Counted from the first letter of the stretch, positions 33,436-42,197 are shown. The stretch is DNA of 45,419 nt from an uncultured bacterium (GCA_945829115.1 CALZTP010000001.1:82316-127734), one strand, 5' to 3'. A program made the numbers and translations. The notes: generated by a model from the sequence alone, not told the origin.

Positions 33436-34326
33436 ATGAAAGTAAATCAATTCAGTCTCTTGCCAGTAAATATCAAGCGAGTCTTAGAACGCTGTAAGGT
33501 GCCATACCATATCGATGAGGATTTTGTGCTGACCGATTTCGAGACTCTGCCCATGCCAGAAGATTTCCGCTTTATGCGTTGCACCTTTGTTGCTCTCTGC
33601 CTTCAAGGGAAAGGAAGCTATAACATGGGTACGATAGAGCGTGACGTGCATCCGAACGATATCATTATAATTACAGAAGGGCAGGTGTTGGGAGATATAT
33701 CTCTATCTCCCGATTTCAAGGGAATAGGCGTGTTTATCTCTAATGAGTATATGCTCGAGATAATTAGAGATATCAGTGAGGTAACAAACCTTTTTGTCCT
33801 ATCAAGAGAGCATCCGGTGTTCACGCTCACATACGAGGAGGTGGACGTCTTCAGAAAGTATCTCGACATAATAAAGATAAAGGTCAGCGACCAGACACAT
33901 GCATTCAGAAAACAAATCACCGGAACATTGCTCGGAGGCATGATCTACGATATTTGCAACGCTGCGGTACGCATCACCAACACTACAGACACCAAACGAA
34001 TGAAGGCCTTTGACGTCTTTGAACGCTTCGTGCGTCTTGTGGAAAGGAATTTCCGTGAGAACAGGAATGTGGGGTGGTATAGTGAGCAGTTGGGACTGTC
34101 GTCGAAGTCGCTTCTTGAGATGGTGAAGAGAGTTAGCAACCGTACGCCGAACGAATGGCTCGACCTCTATACCAGTCTGGAGATACGCCTTCTGCTGATA
34201 CACACCACGAAATCTATCAAGGAGATTTCTGACGAGTTGCATTTCGGAAACCAGTCGTCGTTAGGAAAATTCTTCCGAGCACATGTGGGGAAGTCGCCTT
34301 CTGAATATCGTCAGAAGAAATCATGA
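33436..34326 (+). CDS. AraC family transcriptional regulator
   Basis: Starting at the ATG at 33436 the protein has 296 residues; a TTG six bases upstream also opens the frame. The C-terminal 90 residues form an AraC-type double helix-turn-helix (LGLSSKSLLEMVKRVSNRTPNEWLDLYTSLEIRLLLIHT, then SIKEISDELHFGNQSSLGKFFRAHVGKSPSEYRQ). The N-terminal domain is a cupin-like effector domain whose ligand is unknown. Target genes are not evident; it stands alone between rnhB and the repeat-rich region. Confidence 0.92.
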   Translation: MKVNQFSLLPVNIKRVLERCKVPYHIDEDFVLTDFETLPMPEDFRFMRCTFVALCLQGKGSYNMGTIERDVHPNDIIIITEGQVLGDISLSPDFKGIGVFISNEYMLEIIRDISEVTNLFVLSREHPVFTLTYEEVDVFRKYLDIIKIKVSDQTHAFRKQITGTLLGGMIYDICNAAVRITNTTDTKRMKAFDVFERFVRLVERNFRENRNVGWYSEQLGLSSKSLLEMVKRVSNRTPNEWLDLYTSLEIRLLLIHTTKSIKEISDELHFGNQSSLGKFFRAHVGKSPSEYRQKKS

Positions 34327-34688
34327 TGGCGTAGTGTTTTGTTTCAAGAAACGTATTCTGTTTGCTTGATGATTTCTTTACAGAACCTACGGCATAGAAG
34401 GTGCAATAGAAAGCCGCAGAACCTAATGTTGAATTATTAACGAACAATTGTTTTTTCTTCATAGATGTAAATATCAGAATTTTCTCGGCTTGCTGGAACA
34501 ATTCACGGATTTCCTCCATGTTAGTGAGTCTCTAGCTATTGGCATATTCTCTGACGAAGACACTGCGTTTAAGTTTCTGTTAAGTTTCTGTTTAAGCCTC
34601 TGTTTGAGTCGCTGTTTAGTCCTTTTGAGTCCCTTTCTGGCGCCTTAAAGGGTCCTCAATGAGTCCTCATCGCTCCTCATCGTTGAGG

Positions 34689-34706
34689 GAGAATTTTCAA
34701 ATTCTC
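34689..34706. other. Short palindrome
   Basis: GAGAATTT-tc-AAATTCTC is an 8-bp perfect stem with a 2-nt loop. It could be a protein site or simple chance in AT-rich DNA. Confidence 0.4.
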
Positions 34707-34749
34707 GAGTGCGAACTTGTCAGGAGCTCTTCTGTCAAGTTTTCGAGTG

Positions 34750-34757
34750 CAAAGTTA
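34750..34757 (-). promoter_or_regulatory. Orphan promoter, -7 box pointing left
   Basis: On the minus strand TAACTTTG followed by CA is a strong -7 box. It would read towards 34327 and the 3' end of the AraC-type gene, where no credible ORF begins, so it could make a non-coding or antisense transcript, or be a remnant of a lost gene. Confidence 0.4.
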
Positions 34758-34848
34758 CTACTTTTTTTCGCAACATGCAATAGTTGTCCCGAACGCAGGA
34801 AAACTTTGTCCTGAATTTCGAACACTAAGAAATCGAACTGCCTCTAAA

Positions 34849-34865
34849 GGGTTGCAAAGCAACCC
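34849..34865. other. Hairpin GGGTTGC-aaa-GCAACCC
   Basis: A perfect 7-bp GC-rich stem with a 3-nt loop. On the plus strand it is followed by AAAATATTG, not a T run. On the minus strand TTTAGAGG follows, a weak terminator tail at best. Confidence 0.5.
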
Positions 34866-34892
34866 AAAATATTGCTTGCGAAAAAAGGCTGA

Positions 34893-34928
34893 GAAGTGAA
34901 AAAAGTAATGAGTTAAGGTGTTAAGGTT
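34893..34928 (+). repeat. TTAAGGTG repeat, copy A
   Basis: GAAGTGAAAAAAGTAATGAG is followed by TTAAGGTG and TTAAGGTT. The same sequence recurs inverted at 34982-35025 and direct at 35277-35322, so copies A and B could form a hairpin over about 30 bp. Confidence 0.8.
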
Positions 34929-34981
34929 GCAAGGTGGAAAGGTTGCGAGATGGGAAAGAGAAAGAGCTAAGGCCTCGAGAC

Positions 34982-35025
34982 AAAACCTTAACACCTTAAC
35001 ACCTTAACTCCTTACTTTTTCTTAC
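34982..35025 (-). repeat. TTAAGGTG repeat, copy B (inverted)
   Basis: On the minus strand it reads GTAAGAAAAAGTAAGGAG followed by three TTAAGGTG-type octamers. It lies inverted to copies A and C. Confidence 0.8.
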
Positions 35026-35219
35026 TTGGACGCACATACGCAAAAAAACTCATATTGCCAATAACCCCAAATAAGGTCATAAAGCAGACGCCCAAATTCA
35101 GCTTCCTCCTCCAGTATCCTTTTTTTTGGAGTGCTTGCACTCCTTTCGAGGCTATAAGTCTATGTATTCTCTAATTTATAATTTTAAATAATTATTTATA
35201 GAGAGGATATATACATATA

Positions 35220-35241
35220 TATCGCGCGCGTACGCGCGATA
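35220..35241. other. Alternating CG palindrome
   Basis: TATCGCGCG and CGCGCGATA form a 9-bp stem around CGTA, set in very AT-rich sequence with TATATACATATATAT just before. Alternating purine-pyrimidine tracts like this can extrude as cruciforms or adopt Z-DNA. No function is visible. Confidence 0.6.
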
Positions 35242-35276
35242 CACAGTAGAGTTACGAGGTTAATGTTTTGTGGGAG

Positions 35277-35322
35277 GAAGTGAAAAAAGTAAGGAGTTAA
35301 GGTGTTAAGGTGTTAAGGTTTT
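35277..35322 (+). repeat. TTAAGGTG repeat, copy C
   Basis: GAAGTGAAAAAAGTAAGGAG followed by three TTAAGGTG-type octamers. It is the longest and cleanest direct copy, about 110 bp before the 3' end of sufD. Confidence 0.8.
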
Positions 35323-35430
35323 CTGCTCGAAAATCATAAAAACACATAATCACTCACAATTCTCATGCATTTTTTTATAGATCATGAAATTGCATCGTTC
35401 CACAGGGTTTATCGGTTGTACCGAGAATGG

Positions 35431-36780
35431 TTATTTGCAGAGATTGCATCCCTCACATTTCGAGAGCTCACCACGGAATCGCTTGTCGATGAGGTAGTGG
35501 AGACGGTCGCGGAGAGGAGCAAGAGGAATATTATCCACCACCTCGGTGATGAAAGCCGTCTGCAATAGCATGCGAGCCTCTGGGAGTGGTATTCCTCGCT
35601 GCTGCATGTAGAAGAGCGCCTTGTCGTTTAGTTGACCAATGGTTGAGCCGTGGGAACATTTCACATCATCGGCATATATCTCCAACATTGGTTGCGTAAA
35701 CATACGAGCGGTCTTTGTAGAAAGGAGGTTCTGGTTTGTCTCCTCGCTGAGAGTTTTCTGTGCCTCTTGGCGTACAAGCACCTTTCCTGCAAAAGCACCT
35801 ACTGCATTTCCGTTGAGAACGTACTTATAGAGCTCGTGACTCTGGCAGTGAGGAACAGCATGGTCGATGAGGGTGTTGTTGTCAACATGCTGGTCTTTGT
35901 CGGCAATCACAGCACCATTCACCCAGCATTCCGCGCCCTCTCCAACGAAAGAAAGTCGTGTGGTTTGTCTTGTCTTTCCGTTGTGAAGGGTGATAAGGTT
36001 ATGGTGTACACGTGAATTGCGCTGCTGAGAGATATAGGTGTTTGAGATGAGTGTGTTTCTTTGATGTGTCTCCTCGAGACCGTAGATTTCCACTGAAGCA
36101 TTCTCTCCAGCATAGACCTCGACGACCTGTGTGGTTAGGAATGCCCTGTCGTCTGCACTGTGGTCGCAAAACAGAATCTTCACCTCTGCATTCTCCTCAG
36201 CAATAATGAGAACACGGCGGTTGACCATCATGTCTACGTCAGCACGAAGGATGTTTACAATCTGAATAACCTTCTCAACCAGACAGTTGCGAGGAATGAA
36301 GACAATGAGCCCGTCTTGTGCAAGGAGGGTGTTCAGAGAGGCGATAGAGTCGTTGTGAGCAGAGGCGAGACGGTTATAGAACTTTCTTGTCAACTCCGGA
36401 TTCTTCTTTGAAATCTCGCAGAGCGAACCAATAACAACCCCCTCTGGGAGTTCCACCTTTGGCAATACCTTGTTGTAGAAACTATCGTTGACAACGAAGT
36501 AGAGGAGGGTGGAGAGGTTTGGCACGTCACACTTAAAGGCATTGTAAGGATTTACTGGAATTTCAAGGCGGTTTATGTTCACTCCGAGGTTGGGAGCGAA
36601 GAAATCCTGAATGTCAGTATATCTGTATTCTTCCTCTTTCCTTGTGGGCAAAGGCTTGCTCTTGAGCAACGTTAGCGCATCTTCCCTCGGTGCGTTCATT
36701 GTCTCACAGCTATGTCCGTTTATTACGTCCTTATAGCTTTCGAAGAGTTCTATGTATTGTTGTGTTGAATCTTTGTTCAT
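35431..36780 (-). CDS. sufD: Fe-S cluster assembly scaffold protein SufD
   Basis: The ATG at 36780 gives 449 residues (MNKDSTQQYIELFESYKD), 17 bp after the sufC stop; an upstream in-frame ATG at 36840 lies inside sufC and is unlikely. Family features are the C-terminal beta-helix and helical end with KCSHGSTIGQLNDKALFYMQQRGIPLPEARMLLQTAFI, ending ELSKCEGCNLCK. SufD works with SufB and SufC in a complex that builds iron-sulfur clusters. The C-terminal CEGCNLC cluster is additional to the family core as I know it. sufB is not in this window. Confidence 0.92.
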   Translation of the reverse strand: MNKDSTQQYIELFESYKDVINGHSCETMNAPREDALTLLKSKPLPTRKEEEYRYTDIQDFFAPNLGVNINRLEIPVNPYNAFKCDVPNLSTLLYFVVNDSFYNKVLPKVELPEGVVIGSLCEISKKNPELTRKFYNRLASAHNDSIASLNTLLAQDGLIVFIPRNCLVEKVIQIVNILRADVDMMVNRRVLIIAEENAEVKILFCDHSADDRAFLTTQVVEVYAGENASVEIYGLEETHQRNTLISNTYISQQRNSRVHHNLITLHNGKTRQTTRLSFVGEGAECWVNGAVIADKDQHVDNNTLIDHAVPHCQSHELYKYVLNGNAVGAFAGKVLVRQEAQKTLSEETNQNLLSTKTARMFTQPMLEIYADDVKCSHGSTIGQLNDKALFYMQQRGIPLPEARMLLQTAFITEVVDNIPLAPLRDRLHYLIDKRFRGELSKCEGCNLCK

Positions 36781-36797
36781 TGTAGAAATAAAATGCG

Positions 36798-37565
36798 TTA
36801 GCCCTTGTTTTCTGATTCCGTTACCTCCGCTTTTATCCAATCATAGCCGCGGCTTTCTATCTCCTTTGCTAATTCCGGACCTGCGGTCTTAACAATCTTT
36901 CCATTCCAAAGTACATGAATGACGCTTGGCTTGATCATCTCAAGAAGACGCTCGTAGTGAGTAATCACGATTGTGGAGGTCTTTTCCGTATGAAGCATGT
37001 TAACACCCTGTGCAACGATACGCATGGCATCTACGTCAAGACCAGAGTCGGTCTCGTCAAGAATGCTTAGCGTAGGCTCAAGCATTGCCATCTGGAAAAT
37101 CTCGTTGCGCTTCTTCTCGCCTCCAGAGAATCCTTCGTTCACGGAGCGGTGAGCAAGCTTGTTGTCAAGCTCCACAATCTTCCGCTTCTCTCTCATGAGC
37201 TTCATAAACTCACTGGCATTGAGAGGGTCGAGCCCTTGATACTTTCGCTTCTCGTTTATGGCAGCGCGCATGAAATTTGTCATAGACACCCCTGGAATCT
37301 CTACTGGATATTGGAAAGAGAGGAACAGTCCCTCGTGGGCACGGTCTTCTGGACTCATTTTCAGAAGGTCCTTTCCGTTATACCATGCTTCTCCCTCAGT
37401 AACCTCATAGAGAGGATTTCCTACGAGTACGGCAGAGAGCGTTGACTTTCCTGAACCATTTGGTCCCATTATGGCATGCACTTCCCCATCTTTTATGGTA
37501 AGGTTAATACCTTTCAGTATCTCTTTGTCGCCTATTCTGGCATGTAAGTTCTTTACTTCAAGCAT
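36798..37565 (-). CDS. sufC: Fe-S cluster assembly ATPase SufC
   Basis: The 255-residue ATP-binding-cassette ATPase has the Walker A loop GPNGSGKST at residues 34-42, the signature FSGGEKKRNEI, Walker B ending LDETDSGLDVDA, and VITHYERLL with the switch histidine. The signature FSGGEKKR and the DETDSGLD form are characteristic of SufC. It powers the SufBCD scaffold. It is the first gene of a two-gene operon with sufD; its upstream neighbour is divergent, so sufB must be elsewhere. Confidence 0.95.
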   Translation of the reverse strand: MLEVKNLHARIGDKEILKGINLTIKDGEVHAIMGPNGSGKSTLSAVLVGNPLYEVTEGEAWYNGKDLLKMSPEDRAHEGLFLSFQYPVEIPGVSMTNFMRAAINEKRKYQGLDPLNASEFMKLMREKRKIVELDNKLAHRSVNEGFSGGEKKRNEIFQMAMLEPTLSILDETDSGLDVDAMRIVAQGVNMLHTEKTSTIVITHYERLLEMIKPSVIHVLWNGKIVKTAGPELAKEIESRGYDWIKAEVTESENKG

Positions 37566-37597
37566 ATTGTTTTCTTTGTCTTTTTTCTATTACAGTG

Positions 37598-37605
37598 CAA
37601 AAGTA
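37598..37605 (-). promoter_or_regulatory. sufCD promoter, -7 box
   Basis: On the minus strand TACTTTTG followed by CA, 33 bp before the sufC ATG, fits the -7 consensus. No standard -33 box is obvious. Confidence 0.5.
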
Positions 37606-37680
37606 CAAAGAATTTTTCTATTTTTCAGCATGTATTCCAAAAAATATTATTTTTTATATGGTTATTTCTATTTTTTTAGT

Positions 37681-37688
37681 TACCTTTG
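37681..37688 (+). promoter_or_regulatory. LOG gene promoter, -7 box
   Basis: TACCTTTG matches the -7 consensus and lies 112 bp before the ATG at 37801. The -33 region is T-rich without TTTG. Confidence 0.45.
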
Positions 37689-37800
37689 TAGGGGAAAATA
37701 ATATAATTCAAAGTAAGAGAACCTATTTTTTCGTATAATAAAATAAGAAAAGAAAGGGTGGCTAACTTGCTGAAGAAATAAGAAAAAGAATATCTGATTT

Positions 37801-38337
37801 ATGAACATTTCTGTTTATTGCTCAGCGAACAATGATATCGACAAGAGGTATTTCTCCGCAACGAGGGAGTTGGGACTGTGGATGGCAAAGAATCGGCATA
37901 CCCTCGTTTGGGGAGGTGGAAACTGCGGACTGATGGGATGCATCGGTGATGCGGTACATGATAACGGTGGAAGGACAATTGGTATGGTGCCAAGGGCGCT
38001 GGAGAAAAGTGGCAGGGTATCGGAGAAAATCGACGTCCTCTTTCCTTGCGACTCTCTCACAGACCGTAAAGACTTGATGATTCTACATTCTGATGTTGCC
38101 ATTGCACTTCCTGGAGGCATTGGCACCTTGGACGAAATCTTCACTCAAGCAGGTGGAAACACCATCGGTTTTCACGGAAAGAAGGTGATTGCTTACAATA
38201 TCTGCGGATATTTTGACACAATGATTGCCATGCTCGACTTCATGCAAGAAGAAGGAATGGTTCGCGGTCATTGGACAGATTTTATAACTGTTGCTTCTTC
38301 TCTTGAAGAGATTTCAGAACTCTTGAAGCAGGAATAA
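37801..38337 (+). CDS. LOG family protein (TIGR00730 type)
   Basis: The 178-residue protein carries the family signature PGGIGTLDE at residues 104-112 and the GGGNCGLMGCIGDA nucleotide-binding glycine loop at about 38-51. The LOG family, often mislabelled lysine decarboxylase, includes cytokinin riboside monophosphate phosphoribohydrolases; many bacterial members cleave nucleoside monophosphates such as AMP. The conserved arginine/lysine pair before the signature (DRKDLMILHSD) is present, so it looks active. It is divergent from sufC. Confidence 0.9.
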   Translation: MNISVYCSANNDIDKRYFSATRELGLWMAKNRHTLVWGGGNCGLMGCIGDAVHDNGGRTIGMVPRALEKSGRVSEKIDVLFPCDSLTDRKDLMILHSDVAIALPGGIGTLDEIFTQAGGNTIGFHGKKVIAYNICGYFDTMIAMLDFMQEEGMVRGHWTDFITVASSLEEISELLKQE

Positions 38338-38393
38338 ATAATACAGGGCGAAAGACTTTTCTCGTTTATGAAAGAGAAAAAGTGCAGTGCCTT

Positions 38394-38424
38394 TTTGCTA
38401 AGTCGTAAAGAATCACTAAATTTG
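38394..38424 (+). promoter_or_regulatory. DEAD-box helicase gene promoter
   Basis: TTTG (38394-38397) and TAAATTTG (38417-38424) are 19 bp apart, a good fit to the Bacteroidetes pattern. The leader would be about 70 nt and contains a MITE-end-like motif. Confidence 0.65.
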
Positions 38425-38463
38425 CAGAAAAAAATAAGAAGAGAAGTATTTCTTAAATGTAAA

Positions 38464-38491
38464 TTGGTGTGCAAAATTATCAGAAATAAAA
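38464..38491 (+). repeat. MITE-end-like motif before the DEAD-box gene
   Basis: TTGGTGTGCAAAATTAT shares 15 straight bases (GGTGTGCAAAATTAT) with the terminal repeat of the element at 26991-27156, and is followed by CAGAAATAAAAAG as before murE and murG. It ends 7 bp before the ATG at 38499. Confidence 0.55.
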
Positions 38492-38498
38492 AGAAATA

Positions 38499-40409
38499 AT
38501 GGCAAACTTTGAAGAATTAGGAGTTTCTCCGATAATTCGTAAGGCGATTGAGGAGATGGGGTTCGTAATGCCAATGCCCGTTCAAGAGGCTGTTATCCCT
38601 CACCTTCTTTGTCAGGAAGGTGAAGATGCAGGTAGGGATGTTATTGCGCTTGCGCAGACGGGAACAGGAAAGACAGCCGCTTTTGGTCTTCCTCTCCTCC
38701 AGCGTCTCGACCTCTCTAACCGTGTTGCGCAAGCTGTTGTGATGTCTCCAACGAGAGAACTGTGTCTACAGATAAGCGACGATCTGAAGGATTTCGGAAA
38801 ATACATTGACGGTCTGAGGGTTACTGCCGTTTATGGCGGTGCACCGATAGACTCTCAGATTCGCCAGTTGAAGAAAGGCTCACACGTCATTGTGGCAACA
38901 CCAGGACGCCTTGTGGACCTTATAGAGCGTGGGGTGGCTGATATCACCACAGCCTCTACAATTGTTCTCGATGAAGCAGATGAAATGCTCAATATGGGCT
39001 TTGCAGATAGCATCAATGCTATCTTCGATCAACTCCCTGCAGAGCGTAGAGTACTGCTCTTCTCTGCAACAATGTCGAAGGAGGTGGAACGTGTGGCACG
39101 ACAGTATCTCTGTAACCATAAGGAAATTGTTGTTGGCTCAAGAAACGAGGGCGCAGAGAATGTTGACCATACCTACTATCTTGTGCATGCAAAAGATAAA
39201 TACCTGGCATTAAAGCGTATTGTGGACTATTACCCGAAGATATATGGCATTATCTTCTGTCGCACGAAGATAGAAACTCAGGAGATTGCCGATAAGCTCA
39301 TTCGTGACGGATATAACGCAGAATCTCTGCATGGCGACCTCTCTCAGCCGCAACGTGACCAGACGATGCAGAAGTTCCGCCAGCACACCATCCAGCTTCT
39401 CGTGGCAACTGATGTGGCTGCTCGCGGTCTTGACGTTACAGACCTTACACACGTGATTAATTACGGTATGCCAGACGATAGCGAGTCGTATACCCACCGC
39501 TCTGGGCGTACTGGTCGGGCGGGAAAGAAGGGTTCTTCAATAGCCATTATACATAGTCGGGAGCAATATAAGGTTCGTGAGGTTGAGAAAATCATCCAGA
39601 AGAAATTCGTAAAGGGCACCCTCCCTTCTCCTCAGGAAATCTGTAAGAAGCAGTTGTTCAAGGTTATGGACCAAATCTCAAAGGTAGATGTTGACGACGA
39701 GACAATAAACCCTTTCATGGAGGAGATTCAGCGCCACTTTGAGTATTTCGACAAGGACGATATCATCAAGAAGATTGTGATGATGGAGTTCGGGCATTTC
39801 CTGGAATATTATGCGGAAGAGCCAGATATCGAGGAACCTTACGAGGCGAAAGGACAGAAGGGAGAGAAAGGAAACAGGAGGAAAGACAGTAACGGCAGAG
39901 ACCGCGGACCAGAGCGAAAGGCACAGAAGGGCTATGCTCGCCTGTTTATAAATCTCGGAAAAGCAGAAGGCTTCTATCCTGGAGAAGTGATGCAGTTCAT
40001 AAACCAGCATGTCTCCAGTCGTGGAATGAACGGTCAGGGACAGCGTCAGGAGGTAGGGCATATCGACCTTATGTCTCATTATTGCTTTATAGAGGTTCCG
40101 GAGCGTGATGCCAAGAAGGTGATGGCTGCCCTTGACGGTGCCAGTTACCATGGCAGGCAGGTGCGTTGCAACGCTGAGGGGACAGGAAAGCCAGAGGGAA
40201 CGTTTGATGCTCCCGTTTCGCGCACTCGCCGTCGCAGCGATGGCACTCGCATTCCTAAGCCTGGAAAGAAGAAGAACACTCAGAAAGGTGAGTTCCAAGC
40301 TGACGATTGGCGCTCGCTGATGTCAGGTGCAGAGATCGCACTCCGTGGCGAGGAACCCGACTTCTCTGAGGAGGGTTGGGCAAAGCGCAAGCCTCGGAAG
40401 AAGAAATAA
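38499..40409 (+). CDS. DEAD-box ATP-dependent RNA helicase with DbpA-type RNA-binding domain
   Basis: The 636-residue protein has the Q motif (VMPMPVQEAVIP), Walker A AQTGTGKT at 52-59, DEAD in VLDEADEMLNMGF, SAT in LLFSATMSK, and the C-terminal helicase motifs ATDVAARGLDV and HRSGRTGRAG. A DbpA/CsdA-type RNA-binding domain follows at about 477-556 (YARLFINLGKAEGFYPGEVMQFINQH), then a basic tail rich in K and R. Such enzymes unwind structured RNA in ribosome assembly or cold adaptation; CsdA/DeaD is the nearest type. The RNA target is not readable. Confidence 0.94.
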   Translation: MANFEELGVSPIIRKAIEEMGFVMPMPVQEAVIPHLLCQEGEDAGRDVIALAQTGTGKTAAFGLPLLQRLDLSNRVAQAVVMSPTRELCLQISDDLKDFGKYIDGLRVTAVYGGAPIDSQIRQLKKGSHVIVATPGRLVDLIERGVADITTASTIVLDEADEMLNMGFADSINAIFDQLPAERRVLLFSATMSKEVERVARQYLCNHKEIVVGSRNEGAENVDHTYYLVHAKDKYLALKRIVDYYPKIYGIIFCRTKIETQEIADKLIRDGYNAESLHGDLSQPQRDQTMQKFRQHTIQLLVATDVAARGLDVTDLTHVINYGMPDDSESYTHRSGRTGRAGKKGSSIAIIHSREQYKVREVEKIIQKKFVKGTLPSPQEICKKQLFKVMDQISKVDVDDETINPFMEEIQRHFEYFDKDDIIKKIVMMEFGHFLEYYAEEPDIEEPYEAKGQKGEKGNRRKDSNGRDRGPERKAQKGYARLFINLGKAEGFYPGEVMQFINQHVSSRGMNGQGQRQEVGHIDLMSHYCFIEVPERDAKKVMAALDGASYHGRQVRCNAEGTGKPEGTFDAPVSRTRRRSDGTRIPKPGKKKNTQKGEFQADDWRSLMSGAEIALRGEEPDFSEEGWAKRKPRKKK

Positions 40410-40460
40410 ACCCACGAAGTGAGAAAAAAGGAAATACTGATAAACTTAAACAATATACTT

Positions 40461-42197
40461 ATGAGAAAAACAATTATTGCTATTCTTGCCACTATGGTAT
40501 GCTCTGGAGCAGCAGTGGCACAAGAGTCAAAGACATGGAATCCGAATCTCTCGGGTGGGAAGTATCGCAATCCGGTTATTAACGCTGACTATTCCGACCC
40601 AGATGTTTGTAGAGTTGGAAACGATTACTACATGACATCATCAAGCTTCGCAAACTTCCCAGGGCTTCAGATTCTACACAGCACAGACCTTGTGAACTGG
40701 AAACTGATTGGTGCAGCTTTGAAAGACAACTATCCGGTTCTTCCAGAATACCAAGGTACAGATCTTGACTGGAGGAAGAAAATCCAGCATGGAAACTACG
40801 TATGGGCACCAGCCATACGCCATCATGACGGCTGGTTCTATATCTATTGGGGAGACCCAGATCAAGGACTCTTCATGGTAAAGACGCAAGATCCAGCAGG
40901 CATGTGGTCGGAACCTGTTTGTGTGAAGGCAGGAAAGGGAATGATTGATTGCTGCCCGTTGTGGGACGAAGATGGCAAGGCATATCTCTCTCACGGCTGT
41001 GCAGGCTCAAGAGCAGGTGTGAAGTCTGTGCTGTTTGTTGCCCCGATGTCTGCAGATGGCACAAAGGTGCTTGGACCGTCAAGGATTGTCTATGACGGTC
41101 ATGAAGACCAGCCAACCATAGAAGGCACAAAGTTCTATAAGCGCAACGGCTACTACTATATCATGTCGCCAGCAGGAGGCGTGAAGTACGGCTGGCAGGT
41201 TATTCTCCGCTCTAAGAACCCTTATGGTCCTTACGATGAGTATGTTGGCTTAGCACAGGGAAAGTCAAAGGTGAATGGCCCTCACCAAGGAGCGTGGGTA
41301 GACACGCCTTCCGGAGAAGATTGGTTCTTGCATTTCCAAGACAAGCATGCCTACGGACGTGTTGTTCATCTGCAGCCAGCAAAATGGGTAAACGACTGGC
41401 TCGTGATTGGTGACGACAAAGATGGAGACGGTTGCGGAGATGCTGTGGCAACATGGAAGAAGCCTAACCTCCAGTCGTCTGGAAACTTCCAGCCAGCAGA
41501 AGACGATGAGTTCAACGCCACCTCCCTTGGTCTGCAATGGCAGTTTGAGGGTCCTTACAGCCATTATTGGTATTTCTGCGATGCAAAGAAGTCAAAGCTT
41601 CGCCTTTATGGCATTCAGCAGCCAGAGGGCTTTGTGAACCTTGCTGACATGCAGAACACGCTCATGCAGAAGTTCCCTACCGAGAACTTCACAGTAACAG
41701 CCAAGATGAAGTTTATTCCAAATCCAGGCAATAAGAACAAGGGTGAGGAAGCCGGCTTTATCATCAAGGGTCAAGACTATGCTGCCATAAAGCTCATCAC
41801 CACAGCAGAGGGTTGCAAGATGCGCTTTGTGAAGTGTGAGAATGCCATGAAGGGAAAGAAGGAGCAGACACTTGCAGAGATTCCTGTTTCTTTGGAGTCT
41901 CTTGAGAAGCCTTACACTCAGAAATATGCTGTAGACGATATTCCTCAGCCTCGTCTCGCAACACCAGACATCTATGTTCGTGCCGTGGTGAAGAGTTCTG
42001 GCATCTGCAACAATATCAAGTCTACTGCCCAGTTCTATTACAGCCTTGACGGCAAGAAGTACGTGAAGTTCGGAGAGCCGTACAGCGTAAAGGAAGGAAA
42101 GTGGATTGGTGCGAAGGTTGGATTCTTCAACTGCCGCTCTTCTGTTAGCAACGATGCTGCCTTCCTCGATGTTGACTGGATAAGATTTACGAAATAA
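40461..42197 (+). CDS. Secreted glycoside hydrolase family 43 protein
   Basis: The ATG at 40461 places a signal peptide at residues 1-20 (MRKTIIAILATMVCSGAAVA), which favours it over an upstream start at 40419. The five-blade catalytic domain has the catalytic base in NADYSDPDV (D46), the pKa-modulating aspartate in MIDCCPLWDEDG and the proposed acid E221 in TIEGTKFYKRNGYYYIMSP. A C-terminal beta-sandwich domain follows from about residue 350, common in GH43 xylosidases and arabinofuranosidases. It probably trims plant hemicellulose side chains or xylo-oligosaccharides in the periplasm. Exact linkage is not readable. It stands alone, without SusC/D neighbours. Confidence 0.92.
   Translation: MRKTIIAILATMVCSGAAVAQESKTWNPNLSGGKYRNPVINADYSDPDVCRVGNDYYMTSSSFANFPGLQILHSTDLVNWKLIGAALKDNYPVLPEYQGTDLDWRKKIQHGNYVWAPAIRHHDGWFYIYWGDPDQGLFMVKTQDPAGMWSEPVCVKAGKGMIDCCPLWDEDGKAYLSHGCAGSRAGVKSVLFVAPMSADGTKVLGPSRIVYDGHEDQPTIEGTKFYKRNGYYYIMSPAGGVKYGWQVILRSKNPYGPYDEYVGLAQGKSKVNGPHQGAWVDTPSGEDWFLHFQDKHAYGRVVHLQPAKWVNDWLVIGDDKDGDGCGDAVATWKKPNLQSSGNFQPAEDDEFNATSLGLQWQFEGPYSHYWYFCDAKKSKLRLYGIQQPEGFVNLADMQNTLMQKFPTENFTVTAKMKFIPNPGNKNKGEEAGFIIKGQDYAAIKLITTAEGCKMRFVKCENAMKGKKEQTLAEIPVSLESLEKPYTQKYAVDDIPQPRLATPDIYVRAVVKSSGICNNIKSTAQFYYSLDGKKYVKFGEPYSVKEGKWIGAKVGFFNCRSSVSNDAAFLDVDWIRFTK

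Larger units (their letters stand above)
34327..35430. other. 1.1-kb gene-free region rich in repeats and hairpins
   Basis: No credible gene lies between the AraC-type regulator and sufD. In order the region holds degenerate GTTTAAGTTTCTG-like repeats (34567-34625), a palindrome GAGAATTT-tc-AAATTCTC (34689-34706), an orphan minus-strand promoter (34750), a GC hairpin (34849-34865), three copies of a TTAAGGTG-based repeat (34893-35322), AT-rich sequence, and a GC palindrome (35220-35241). A 100-codon minus-strand frame at 34217-34519 overlaps the regulator gene and looks spurious. The region lies at the break of the suf locus. Confidence 0.65.

Noticed and set aside
34217..34519. 100-codon minus-strand frame beginning MEEIRELFQQAEKIL
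   Set aside because: It overlaps the 3' end of the AraC-type gene, resembles no family I know and has ordinary shadow-frame composition. A promoter-like site upstream keeps a small doubt.
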